DNA of 64,000 nt, taken from Aedes albopictus. Lineage: Eukaryota > Arthropoda > Insecta > Diptera > Culicidae. Below the pieces are notes generated by a model that was given only the letters and a program-made list of their open reading frames with translations, did not search any database and was not told where the DNA came from. The stretch lies in NCBI RefSeq assembly GCF_035046485.1, contig NC_085138.1:276253694-276317693 (forward strand). Reading direction: 5' to 3'. Of the stretch, positions 21,688 through 33,676 are shown piece by piece. The position numbers and the translations under genes are program-made. Position 1 is the first letter of the stretch. Each line of letters begins with the position of its first letter.

Positions 21688-22304
21688 TACAGTCGATTCT
21701 CCACATGTTGATGTTCTACATCTCGACATCTCTCCCTATCTCGATGGTTTTATCGGTCCCTTCAATCTGCATACATTTTACCTCTCTGTATGTCGATATC
21801 TCTTTATCTCGATATCTCGGTACGATCTCGTTCGTTTTTGTTCTAGATTTCCTCTCCATATGTCGATATGCCCATATTCGCAGGTTGCTAGATCTTGTTT
21901 TGTGGGTGCAAATATTCTGGGAAAGCGAAGTGACATTTCGGCACCAACATTTCAAAAGGGCGTAACTGCATTTACAACCAATGCCTTCTCTCAAAGCTGT
22001 GGAGCATATCCCATCCCTCTCGAGCAATCCACTAGCACAAATAGAAAGATAAAATCCTCCTCTTTCGATTAATGGAGGTGAATTGCGTGTGATGAATGAA
22101 ATACGACCCACAGCTCTGTGAGAAGGCATTGGTTGCAAAAGCAGTTACGCCCTTTTGAAATGTTGGTGCCGATTTGTTTAATGACGGTTTTTCCCAGTTA
22201 CGGAGGATTTTTCAATCTAGTGTGCATTACAAATTTGTTCTGCATTTCAATCTCTCCCTATCTCGATGGTCCCTTCAATATCGTGATGTAGAGAATCGAC
22301 TGTA
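21688..22304. mobile_element. CAGTCGATTCTC TIR element with nested MITE, left copy
   Basis: The body 21690-22302 starts CAGTCGATTCTCC and ends GAGAATCGACTG, with TA at 21688-21689 and 22303-22304. It resembles 19175-19559 in both arms. A second inverted-repeat element is nested at 21939-22171. The right end lies 2-4 bp from the junction between the two large duplicates. The duplicate is at 31511-32123. Confidence 0.82.
21935..22175. mobile_element. Nested MITE with ATTT TSD, left copy
   Basis: The body 21939-22171 (233 bp) starts CGGCACCAACATTTCAAAAG and ends with the inverse. ATTT lies at both sides (21935-21938 and 22172-22175). The arms pair for about 65 bp, including GGGCGTAACTGC and CAACCAATGCCTTCTC. 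The host element at 19175 shows the uninterrupted form of the target (GTGACATCTGTTTG). The duplicate is at 31760-31992. Confidence 0.8.
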
Positions 22305-22305
22305 T

Positions 22306-22948
22306 AGGGACGGGCCAGGGATTGAACCCAGGACCTTCTGCATATAAATCAGAAGTGGTAGCCACTAGACCACCAAGCCCGTTTTTTCAATTCGACGTAT
22401 CTCGCAAAAGTAAACAAATCCGAATTCTCAGCTGTGTGTTTGATTCGCAATGGATTCTATTTGATGCACATCAATTTATGTTAATTTAGAACTCAAACAA
22501 TTAATAGAAATAGCTCATTTTACTTTTTTCTGCTACTTTGAAATAATAACTGGATCTACCATTATTTTAAAATTGAATTTGAACAACTAAACCTACCATT
22601 ATTTTGATCGCCACATAAACAGCTAAATTTGTTCTTATTTTGTTATCAATAACTCAAGAATTTCATATTTTGTTACTCACCGATAACAGTTAATTTGGGT
22701 CTTATTTTGTTATCAATATCTCAATAATAACTTATTTTGTTCTTCAATTTAATCCGCATGCTTTACCATTACTTTGTTATTACAATGGCAAAATAAGTTA
22801 TTTTTAAGTTTTTCTGCTACCAAAATTTTGTTATTATTTTTGTTATCTTAACTCTTATTTCAAACAAACAAATAACACATTTTGCCATTCAAACATTCTG
22901 TTTTAATGGTAAAATTTGCCATTCTTTTGCCATTAAGCTCTACCCGGG
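22306..22948. mobile_element. CCCGGGTAGAG element, right part only
   Basis: The sequence contains the tRNA-like head remnant (to about 22381), the former SINE flank and the right arm ending CTCTACCCGGG at 22948. The left end was not included in the duplicated unit, so this copy is truncated by the duplication breakpoint and not by transposition. The right part of the outer element follows to 23673. Confidence 0.85.
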
Positions 22949-23675
22949 TTATGGGTCAATTTGTTGCCTATTATGGGTCACTCAAGAGGAATCGTCTCAA
23001 CAATAATGTTTTGTCTTTTTTTCAATGAATGATCACTTATTTTCGATAGATCAACTATAGTAGAATCTAAAACTGGTCTCAAACCTCTTAATGAAGCGTG
23101 TTTTCACGTTTTGGAATCAATTTTTCAAAATTAGGACAAAATCTCCAACACAACCACCGATAAACGCCTAAACGTATGCAATGCCCATGCACGCAGAACA
23201 CTCAATATTATGCTGCACAAAACAGTGACCCATAATTGTGTGATTTTCGGTGTTCCTTGGCACAATAATGAGTCACTTAAATTTTGCCTGAAATAAGCTT
23301 TAATTAGCTGCAGTCACATGCATTTCTACATTTAGAACGTAAATTATACCTTTGTTCTGGTGGCGATACCATTTCGCACTTGAAAATCACTATAGCTCGC
23401 TTTTACAGAGCTTACAAAGGCAGGGCACGCACTTTCCGATATGCACAATCGAAGCGTTACTTTGACAGATGGTTTTGTGCCGAACAAAAAATATTGAAAA
23501 TATGGGTGTTTTGACTTTTAAGCCTGTGTGAGATACGTATAGTGACACAAAACAAATCAACTTATGTACGAAAAATGATTATGGCTAACAAAAGATTGCA
23601 ATTAATTAGTAGTTATCTATTAAAGTGGAAAGTGACTAATAATTGTGTGTGACCCATAATTGTGCAATGAGTGTA

Positions 23676-25385
23676 CCTATATCCTGCTTATTTGTTTATT
23701 TTATTCAATCAACATCCAAAGGTATACTGCCAAAAGCAAAGTTATAATAGTAGGTCATTAGATGGGGACACAAGCACATCCTTGCCCAAAGGGAGTCACT
23801 TTTCGGGTTGCACCATTATGTGAAGCACACCCAGCAAAAAGTCCCGTTCCCAAGCCGATTTTGCCCCCTCCGGGTGCTGGTTTACGCAAATGCAACGCCG
23901 CCACACTGCTAATTTCACCCGGAAGGTACCCCACCGCGGTGTAAGTAATGTGCAACAATTACCCATGGCAATCAGAAGAGTTCACTTGCATCATCGCACA
24001 CCAACAACAACCTCCGGTCCGGGCTTTCATTCATCGTACACAAGTGCTTGCTTATACAAGTTGGTGCAAATGAATTCCTTTGAAACCGCACTTGAGCTGA
24101 TATGATTTCCACATACCGAGCCCGCTAACAATTACCTACTTACTATCCTCGAGCTGTGAGTAGTCAGTCCATCATGGTAGTTTCTCTAACTTGAGCTGAG
24201 CCTATTGGTTGTGGCGATAATAGTTCAATTGATGATTATTAGTACCGTAGCTGGAAAAAATGGCATGGGGTGGTGTACGTAACCTAATCGAAATTGATTT
24301 GTTGAACCTTAGTAGCTCATCTAAAAGCATTCGTAATGAAAATCTATCTGGTTGTGCTCCACCATAATAGAGGACGTATCAAGAGTAATTACGTTGAACT
24401 GTGCTATAAAATTTATGATTCTGAATTTCAATCATCTGCTACCGAAAAAATTATTGTCCTTCACTTTGGTTTCACTCAAGTGTGAAGGAAGTTGCTCTAG
24501 TGGAACAAATGAAATATTTAAAAAAAAATTTACATACTGCATTTATGCATCTTTTTCAGGCAGGAAATAAAATCATTAGACTAAATCGACTGATTTGACA
24601 GGTCTAGTGACCTTCTACGGATAGCAAGTGTTTGATGAAAACCCTTGTAACTACTGTTTTTTTTTGTGAATCATGTGAAATATTAATGAAATAAACCTAC
24701 AGCAGAAAATTCCTGACCAAAAAAGAAAAAAGTGATATATTTTCAGGACAGACTTCTGTAGAATTTTCTGTGTATATTTGTAGCCATTTCGGACAGACTT
24801 CTCTAGAATGTCTAGTACATATTTTAGGATATTTCTGGAGACATCCCTTAAAGACTAAGAAGTTTACAATATAGGAAACTTTGTAGATAATTCCTAAAGA
24901 ATCTTCTACGTGAATTTATTGTCTAATCTCTGAAATATTCTTGTAAACCAGATTGTGAAATAATTTCTATCGGAATCCTTAGAGACTTTTCTTCGGAAGT
25001 CCAAGAGAAATGTCTTGTGGTCATGGAAACATTTTGAGCTTAAATTAGTGGAGAAGTTTGGGAAAAAAATAATAGATATTTAGAATTTATTTCTAAAAAA
25101 AATGTATCCCGAATCAGATTTTGCGTAGATTTTTTTTCAGTTTAGCTGTGTTATAAAACTGAGGTAAAAGCACGAGCCATATGTACGACCCGATCATTTT
25201 GGGCTGGACCTGGAATGTTTTTTTCAGCCCAGAATAAAAAAAATGTATTTGTCCCTGTCATAACACTTAATAGGAATAGTAAGAAAATTAGAGTTTCTTG
25301 TGGAACATCTGAACATCTGTGATTTTTAAAATTGTCCCTATAAAAAATGATCTTTAGAAAAAAAAAATGTGACTCCTTCAGGTTT
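23676..25385. other. Right-copy equivalent of 13698-15566 without the MITE
   Basis: The sequence is collinear with the left copy, and the MITE empty site is at 24285-24287. It has no recognisable gene. Confidence 0.6.
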
Positions 25386-25549
25386 GGGGCTGTCCATAAA
25401 TTACGTAAGGGTTTTTGGGGGGAAGGGGCGTTAGAGAAATCTTACGCGCCATACAAAAATATTTGGGTTCTCATACAAAAAATCTTACAAGGGGGGGTGG
25501 GGGTGTCGAAAAATCGTAAAAATGCCCTTACGTAATAAATGGACAGCCC
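25386..25549. mobile_element. GGGCTGTCCATAAATTACGTAA MITE, right copy
   Basis: Duplicate of 15567-15730, with the same ends and the same G-rich interior. Confidence 0.75.
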
Positions 25550-25995
25550 TTTTGCAGGTAGTTATTCTGGATATGGAATCTATGACAAAACTTCTATATG
25601 ATTCTTTGAAGGACTTTTGAATATGATCTAAGCAATTTTCAAGTACGTTGTAAAAAGAAACCGTCAGTAAAGGCTCTAGATTGTTTGACATATTTTCTTA
25701 AATACAGGCATTTCATCAAAAAACCTAATCAGATTTCCGACAATTTTAATTTCTGCATATTTAAAATTGAATTAAATTTCCTCACATTTTTTTTTTTAAG
25801 TTAAGAGGCTGCCAAAACCATTAAAAAATCAAATCCATATTTTTACATACTTTTCATCATTTTCTAACAAAACTCTGCCAAAGAAATTCTACAATTTGCT
25901 CCTTGCTCCTAGTAATAAAAAGATTGATTCATGTAATAAGTTATTCAGCAACTCTGTTGAGTCTATATATATTATTTCCTCTAAGAATGTAAATA

Positions 25996-26909
25996 CCCGG
26001 GTAGAGGCTAATGGCAAACAAAGGACAAAATAATAACTGGTTTTGCCATCATATCTCGTTTTGCCATTCTTCTGTTATTATGAAAAACTTAAAATGGCTA
26101 ATCAATAGCAAAATATACAATCTTAGCAAATCTTGCCATTGATATGTTATTCATGAATAATGCTAAATAACACATCAATAACAAAAATTACTACCATGGT
26201 AAAACTTGCAATTTAGCACCTTTTATAATGAATTGTATAAAATATCAAAACAATAACATAATTTACATTACTAGCTAATTTTGCCATTATTTTGATATTG
26301 TGAGAAATTATTTATAAACATTAGGCACCATAACATATTTTACTCTTAATATACCATTAACTATTATATTGTATATTTCAAGCATAACGGTGGCTACGTT
26401 CATCAAAGTGAATTTGATTTTTAAGTTCGTTTCGTTTTGAGTTTTTAATTTCCACAAAATAAAACGGTTTTTACATTGATTGATGAACTTAAATTTTATT
26501 GAAATAATAACTGAATCTACCATTATTTTAAGATTGGATTTGAACAACTAAACCTACCATTATTTTGATCGCCACATAAACAGCTAAATTTGTTCTTATT
26601 CTGTTATCAATAACTCAAGAATGTCATATTTTGTTATTCACCGATAACAGTTAATTTGGATCTTATTTTGTTATCAATATCTCAATAATAACTTATTTTG
26701 TTCTTCAATTTAATCCACATGTTTTACCATTACTTTGTTATTACAATGGCAAAATAAGTTATTTTTATGTTTTTCTGCTACCAAAATTTTGTTATTATTT
26801 TTGTTATTTTAACTCTTATTTCAAACAAACAAATAACACATTTTGCCATTCAAACATTCTGTTTTAATGGTAAAATTTGCCATTCTTTTGCCATTAAGCT
26901 CTACCCGGG
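25996..26909. mobile_element. CCCGGGTAGAG element, duplicate of copy 2
   Basis: Identical in layout to 16176-17089, including TA flanks. It arose by the large duplication, not by an independent insertion. Confidence 0.85.
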
Positions 26910-26992
26910 TATCGTTGAAAATAAGTATAAAAATCTAAAGGAAGTATCTCTTGGAGTTCCACCTGGATCTTTTTCATGTCTTAATAGCCTAA

Positions 26993-27057
26993 CATTTTCC
27001 CGATCGAATGTTTTGGCAGACAGTAACTATCTGCCAAAAATTTCGATCGGGAAAATG
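26993..27057. repeat. 65 nt hairpin, right copy
   Basis: Duplicate of the 17173-17237 hairpin with the same arms and loop. Confidence 0.75.
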
Positions 27058-27083
27058 TGGGCGATGCAAATGTTGTATTAGTT

Positions 27084-27308
27084 TAAAAAAAAAAAGACAC
27101 TACACCGTCTTCAGCCAGAGGCTGCACAGACTGAACATTACACTAACAAGAGGCAACGGACAACACACATAACACCCAGTGGCCCAATGGAGAATTTTCC
27201 GTTTGACGAAAAGTTTTCCCCGACTGGAGCGGGAATCGAACCCGCACTCCGAGGCTTACGAAACGCTTAGACGACTGGCGCCGCTAACCGCACGGCCACG
27301 AAGCCCGT
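27084..27308 (-). mobile_element. tRNA-derived SINE, right copy
   Basis: Duplicate of 17264-17488, with A- and B-box-like segments unchanged. Confidence 0.82.
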
Positions 27309-28992
27309 CTAAGAACTCTCAATGAATGAGGTGATGAAAATTAATAAAGAACAAACATAAAAAACTATTGAAAAATTATAAATTATGTTCGCTACTGAAA
27401 TTTTGTTCTGAAAAAATTGATAATAAAAAGCTATTTTTGTATAAAATTTTAGTCAACTTCTTCGGGATTTTTTATTTGGATGTTTGGGAACATGTTCTTA
27501 TGCAATACTGATTGTTACCCGATACCCACATTGTTAGAGTTAGGGAAGCTAAAAGACTTCATGATCAGTCCCATCGGAAAACACAGCATTTTTCAAATAA
27601 CACTTTAGGGTATCTTTCGAGGCGCATATATCCGATCGATCAATATATATGCGAATATTCAGAAGGGGTTGGGTTCACGATCAAGCCATAAATATTTTGG
27701 AAAGAAAATGTTTGAAATAAGGGCGTTACATCAAGTAAACATTAGTTTCGATGAAAAAAGTGGAGTAATTTCCAATGGTATTCTTGAATTCGTGAAAAAA
27801 AAAAATCTCTGAGAAATACTTTAAAAGAAACGGCTATGTTTAGTTTGAAAACTTTAAGATACTGCAATTATTTCATCGAAAATCTTTTCCGGAAATCCAC
27901 CATATTTTGAATGAAACTTATGAGATGGATAATTTGAACCATGGATTTAACACAATTGCTTCAAAATGCAATCTTGTGGTTGCTAAGGCTATCTTTAGTT
28001 TTATGGAAGTTCATGCAATTGTTAGAGCTTCGTTCAAGAAAACATGACTTTTATGTTTTTTGCCTTCTGGGACATTTAACGATTTCTCCAGGATATTTGC
28101 ATAATTCTACAATTCGTGCAGTATTTTTTTTGCCCAGAAATTTCTGCAGAGATATTGAATAACTGAAATCGTTCAACGGTTCTTGGAGAATGGAATAACA
28201 TTAAACTAATAAAATATTAAAAAATTATAATAATAAAAACTTAGTGTGGTTCTTGTGTTTTTGTGAAACACCTTAAATGAAGAAAAAAATTTAAAAAAAA
28301 CTCTTGTAAAAAAACTATTGTTACACTAATAAGATGTTTTCGCACCAGGATGGCGTAGTGCACGTCCAGTGTACCCGTCTGAGCCATATTGACCCTAACA
28401 TCTTACTAGGTTTAAAAAAGCTATTTTCAAAACTTGCTTGAACGATTTCTGCAATTATTTTAAGAAAAAAAAATCCTTTAGATGCAGAAAATTGCATCGA
28501 AAAAATTGTTCGAATAGAATTTAAATTATGCACTCGTTTGAAACAGATGAAAAGTTTTGGAAGAAACAAACGTATTATATTGCGGATTTTTAGAAAAATT
28601 TCCACTCTGCGGTAGCCACCGAGTTCTACCGCAGCTGTCAAAGTCCTACCGCAGGCTTGAAAATCATCCTATCATTGAAACTGAAGACCAAATCAAAGCA
28701 TGCTTGCAAGGTGAATTGAACTGAAAACCAGCAACAAACAATGATCATCGGCGTCGTATCCAAGGCTATCCTAGGCATTGCTAGGGCTCGCTAAGGTAGA
28801 TCGATGATACCTCAGTGAAAATCAGTAGTCTGACAGCTGCGGTAGCTTTTCGTTCTACCGTAAAACGGAAAGTTTTCGCTAAATTAGCAATAAATTAAAG
28901 TATTTTGTAAAGATTCCATGTAGAGCGTTGATATATTCCGAAGTTTCTTGACAGAGTTTTTTTTGATAACCTCCTACAAGAACATTTGACTA
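27309..28992. other. Right-copy equivalent of 17489-19172
   Basis: Collinear AT-rich sequence with the inverted-repeat segment at about 28605-28860. It contains the one substitution noticed between the copies, TTTTCGCTAA near 28873 against TTTTCTCTAA in the left copy. Confidence 0.6.
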
Positions 28993-29381
28993 TACAGTTG
29001 ACTCTCTACATCTCGATATCGAAGGGATCATCGAGATAGGGAGAGATCGAATTCAAGAACCAATTTGTAATGCACACTAGATTGAAAAATCGTCCGTAAC
29101 TAGGAAAAACCGTCAACAAACAGATGTCACTTCGCCTTCCCAGAATGTTTTGCACCTAAGAAACGAGATCTAGCAACCTGTCAAAACGGGCATATCGACA
29201 TATGGAGAGAAAATCTAGAACAAAAACGAACGAGGTCGCATCGAGATAGAGAGATATCGAGATAAGGAGATATCGACATGTAGAAAGGTAAAATGTATGC
29301 AGATTGAAGGGACCGACCAAATCATAGAGATAGGGAGAGATATCGAGATGTAGAATATCGACATGTGGAGAGTCGACTGTA
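28993..29381. mobile_element. CAGT(T/C)GACTCTC TIR element, right copy
   Basis: Duplicate of 19173-19561, body 28995-29379, TA flanks kept. Confidence 0.82.
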
Positions 29382-31508
29382 TTTCTTGAAATATTTCTCG
29401 GTATTTTGGTATTTTCTCCCAGGAATTGTATTTGATTTTTTTAAGTCAGTGCAAATGAATTCAATGGGGAGTCGCTGAGCACATCTTTACTTGTGCCAAT
29501 TATTTTCAGTGTGCCAACGGGTATTGAATTGTGCCTCAGTGTGCCCCGAAGTGCCACTGCTTGATGATTCAGATTTTGCTTGGCAACTACCAAGACAACC
29601 AACTGTTTGTTTTCATTTTGCAGGTCAAATGCACATGGTTGCCTAGTTTTTTCACCCAAACTCAAGTGTCAAAATTGTGTCTCAGAGTGCCTCGGTGTGC
29701 CACACAGCGTATAAGACGGTGTGCATGGCACCTCTTGGCACAATGTTCCAAGCGACTAGCCCCTTGAATGAATTCTAACCAGTTGATATTCTAAAAGAAG
29801 GAACAATGCCTTTCAACAACAAAAAAACAATAAATATTTTTGCCACTTTTTAAAAAATCATTCAAAAAAAATCTTAAAACATCTTTCAAACATTTTGTAA
29901 CAACTTTGCCTGTCCCCTAAGGCTGCAATTTTTCGATATTTCGTTTTTTTTTTTTACATTTTCTCCGTTTTGATTTGCCTATCATTGTTGTTTTCCAATA
30001 GGGAGCACGAGAACGAAATAAAAATGGTACTCACACTCCCACGCAGCGTGCTGTAAGCGAGAGCTGACAGGGCCAAATTTTTATTCAATTTTCTGTATTT
30101 GAGTGTTTTCACTCGTGGCAGCGTATGGGATACTCACTCTCACAAGCCACCGCTTGAGACAAATGACCTGTCAGCATGAGTTGTGTTTGGATCATTGGGA
30201 AGAAAATTTGCTTGGATCTCTCACGAATGTAGCTCTCGGACTCTGTCAGTTCTCACACATCGAAAAACTGAAAATTCATTCACTTTCGGCTGAAAAACAG
30301 GCACTGAGACTGATACTTAGTAGCCGTGCTGTTCCTTAACAAAAGAGGAGCATTTTTTAATGAAAAAATGCATTGAAAGAATTGTAAGGTTATCTCTGAA
30401 ATACGTACTATGAGAAAAAAAATCTGCATGAATCTTTGAAACAATTCCAGAAGATAGCGTTAAAGTAATCACTGGATTTTTTGAAAGAATCCTCGATTGG
30501 TAGAATTAAAGAGATCCTTGAAAGTAATTTTTAAATGGGAATTTCCTAAAGAATTTTGGATCGAATCCTTCGAAAAAAAAAATTCAAAACTTATCCAAAT
30601 ACTGAAAAAATCCAGAGTTATTTTTTTCAAAAATCCTTGTTGTAGGAATATGTGTAGAAATCTCCAATCGAATTTTTGAAAAAATCACTGGAGAAAATCT
30701 AAAGAGGATCCTGGGAGGAATGAACGAAAGAATCTCGTCTCTGAAGTATCTTTGAAGAATTTCCTGGTGGAATACCTGTGAAAACTCATTGGAATGGTCT
30801 GGTGGAACTATGACAAAAATCTCTTGAGAGATTTTTAGAAGGCGTGGAACCGCGAAACGACCGATTCGCTTCTTATTAGTTTTGTTCTCTTAGTTTTTTC
30901 ACCGAAAAAAGGTTTATGCGGCAAAAAAATAAATACAAAATAAACTAAGATATTTTCCGAAAATAGGTCTGTAAAAGAGTCTTGTCAGGAACTTGAACTT
31001 GGAACGTCAAAACCGCAGTAGGCAAGACAAAGTTTGCGGAGGACAGCTAGTATTGAAATAAAATTTGTAGAAGAGACATCTGGACAACCTTCTGTAATGA
31101 TTTCTAAAAAAAGATATTGAGATTTGAAAGAATTACGTGGAGAAGTGTTTAGACTGTTTAGAGGTATTCCCGGGGAAAATAATGGAAAAAAGTATGAGAA
31201 TACTAGCTGACCCGGCAAACGTAGTATTGCCATTTTATGTTGTCGTGGTTTGACAACTGTTATTACCGTTATTACAGTTATTAAAGCACCGCACTCTAGA
31301 TTGGTTTTATTGCGATCGTGTTGGCTTTGTACCCGGCTCCTACTTTAAGTACTTTCTCAATTTATATACTTTTTAATTTTTTTTAATTTTTTTTTTTCTA
31401 CATTTACACAGCCACCCTGAAGAGGAATCGAACGGTGCAAAAATCATGCTGACTGGTTTGTCCATTCTTGAGTTTTATTGCCACAAAGGAAATACAAACA
31501 CATTTTTA
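29382..31508. other. Right-copy equivalent of 19562-21687
   Basis: Collinear with the left copy, including the degenerate repeats and the CTGACCCGGCAAACG dispersed repeat at about 31206-31508. One extra T lies in the homopolymer near 29944. Confidence 0.6.
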
Positions 31509-32125
31509 TACAGTCGATTCTCCACATGTTGATGTTCTACATCTCGACATCTCTCCCTATCTCGATGGTTTTATCGGTCCCTTCAATCTGCATACATTTT
31601 ACCTCTCTGTATGTCGATATCTCTTTATCTCGATATCTCGGTACGATCTCGTTCGTTTTTGTTCTAGATTTCCTCTCCATATGTCGATATGCCCATATTC
31701 GCAGGTTGCTAGATCTTGTTTTGTGGGTGCAAATATTCTGGGAAAGCGAAGTGACATTTCGGCACCAACATTTCAAAAGGGCGTAACTGCATTTACAACC
31801 AATGCCTTCTCTCAAAGCTGTGGAGCATATCCCATCCCTCTCGAGCAATCCACTAGCACAAATAGAAAGATAAAATCCTCCTCTTTCGATTAATGGAGGT
31901 GAATTGCGTGTGATGAATGAAATACGACCCACAGCTCTGTGAGAAGGCATTGGTTGCAAAAGCAGTTACGCCCTTTTGAAATGTTGGTGCCGATTTGTTT
32001 AATGACGGTTTTTCCCAGTTACGGAGGATTTTTCAATCTAGTGTGCATTACAAATTTGTTCTGCATTTCAATCTCTCCCTATCTCGATGGTCCCTTCAAT
32101 ATCGTGATGTAGAGAATCGACTGTA
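31509..32125. mobile_element. CAGTCGATTCTC TIR element with nested MITE, right copy
   Basis: Duplicate of 21688-22304; the nested MITE is at 31760-31992. Its right TA (32124-32125) sits immediately before the end of the duplicated sequence. Here the element is followed by what is probably its original right flank (TAGGTATAGAG). Confidence 0.82.
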
Positions 32126-32126
32126 T

Positions 32127-33676
32127 AGGTATAGAGATTATATGGAGGATTACCCGTAGAAATTTCTGAAGGAATCTTCATACGACGATTGATGGAAGTT
32201 CGGCTTTGCAGTCTCAGATCTCTGGAACGACCGTTCAAGATTTGTCCCTACGGCTATTGTTGATGCCTTCTCAGGGGAAAAATCATGAATATCGGTCACC
32301 GTCTAATGTTTTGCTAATATTGTTATCTTGTTGTCATGTGGTAGACTGTGCATAAAATTCGTTTTTCTATTAATTTTGTCCATATACGTTTTTTAATAAC
32401 TATTTCAATTTGCACTTTTGGACGGAGTAGCTATATTATCAACTGTAGGGTTATAATCTTACCAAACATTATCCCCAAAATAGACAAACCCTCGAACATC
32501 CAGAATATTAATGATTTGTTTTGTAGGAATCTTTGGAGGAATTTCTGGTGCAATCACTGAAAGAAATAATGTTTGAATCAATGGAAGAATTCTAGCAGGA
32601 AATTCGGAGGAATCTCTGAAGAAATTTTTAAACCATTTCTACGAAAATTTCTGGTGATTCTGAAGGAAACTTTGGAGGAGTGCATCACTGTATGAATCCC
32701 TGAAGGAACCCCTTTAAGAATTTGTACTTGAAGTTACCACTCTAAGCATATCTGAAAGAATCCTTGGAAGAATTTTTGAATGAATCCATGAACATGTTTA
32801 TTACGCATTTCCAGGAAGATTTACAAAAAATACAGGAAGATTCAATACAGACATCATTTGAAGGAATTTCTAAATGATTTCATGCATAATTTTGGATCAA
32901 TGGAAGACTTTCAGAGGGAATCCATGGAGCAACATGGAGGAATCAGTAACATATTTTCTAAGCAATATCATAAAGAGTTGTATCTTACTTCTTTCTTGTA
33001 TTTATTTGCTTCTTCTGGGAAATAGTTTCAAAAGGAATCCCTATAAGATTTTCTGAAACTAAAACTTGTAACACTACCTTTGAAAAAAATTCTTAAGGAA
33101 CCTTCGGACTATGTTTGCAGGAATCCCTTGAAAAAGTCTTGAGGAATCTCTGAAAAAATATCTCACAGTAACTCTAGTTTTTTGTTGAAGAAATAATTTT
33201 TCAAACACTTCTACAAAGACATTCATAAAGAGGAATTTGGAGGGTTTTCTTCATAGAGAAATTACAGAGAACGTCTATGTAATAGATTCTAAAATCCTCC
33301 TCTGGTTTCTGGAATTCACAGATATTTTTTCGGAAGAATCTCTACAGGAATTCTCGAAGGCATGCATGGGGGTAGTTTCTAGAGCAGTCCGTAGAAGATT
33401 GTTTGAAAGAATTCTTCGAAAAACTTTTAAAAGAGGAAATTTTCTAAAAGATTTCTTGAAGATGTTATTAAAGAATCCTTGCTTGAAATGCTGGACTAAA
33501 CTGGAAAGGCTTTATATTTTAATATTAAGAGATATATCTGGAAAATGTTTACACTACTTTTTGAAGAAACCTTTCGAAACTTCTTAAAAGTCTTCATGGC
33601 AGTAATTCTAAAGTTGTTCTAAAGTAATCCTTCGAAAAATGTCATGAGAAATCTCCAGATAGTTTAATATTCTTTT
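32127..33676. repeat. Degenerate GGAAGAATTTCTGAAGGAATC-type repeat field
   Basis: About 1.5 kb is composed of loosely periodic words (GGAATCTCTGAA, GAAGGAATTT, TGGAGGAATT) with no fixed unit length. This produces long-looking but motif-free ORFs such as 33237-33587. It is the same texture as 20520-21010. Not a gene. Confidence 0.6.

Larger units (their letters stand above)
12328..22305. repeat. Large tandem duplication, left copy
   Basis: This 9978 bp segment repeats in direct orientation immediately to the right (22306-32126). Every landmark recurs at a constant offset: 9978 before 14307 and about 9819-9821 after it. The offset changes because a 156 bp MITE plus 3 bp TSD is present only in this copy. 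Other differences seen are single-base homopolymer changes (near 15970 and 20120) and one substitution (TCTCTAAATT at about 19055 here, TCGCTAAATT in the right copy). It contains no recognisable gene. It could be a real recent duplication, or two haplotypes joined by the assembler. Confidence 0.95.
22306..32126. repeat. Large tandem duplication, right copy
   Basis: This is the direct repeat of 12328-22305. It starts inside the tRNA-like head of the SINE-like element (AGGGACGGGCC) and ends just past the TIR element 31511-32123, where the sequence departs into unique DNA at about 32127-32130 (AGGTATAG instead of AGGGACGG). The shared AGG at the junction is a 3 bp microhomology. It lacks the MITE of 14310-14465. 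Confidence 0.95.

Noticed and set aside
21647..22138. ORFs of 102, 140 and 141 codons on both strands
   Set aside because: They lie wholly within inverted-repeat elements with repeated ATCTCGAT words and are identical in the duplicate; they are chance frames.
33237..33587. 116-codon plus-strand ORF
   Set aside because: It is generated by the degenerate GAATTTCTGAAGGAA repeat field and has no motif.
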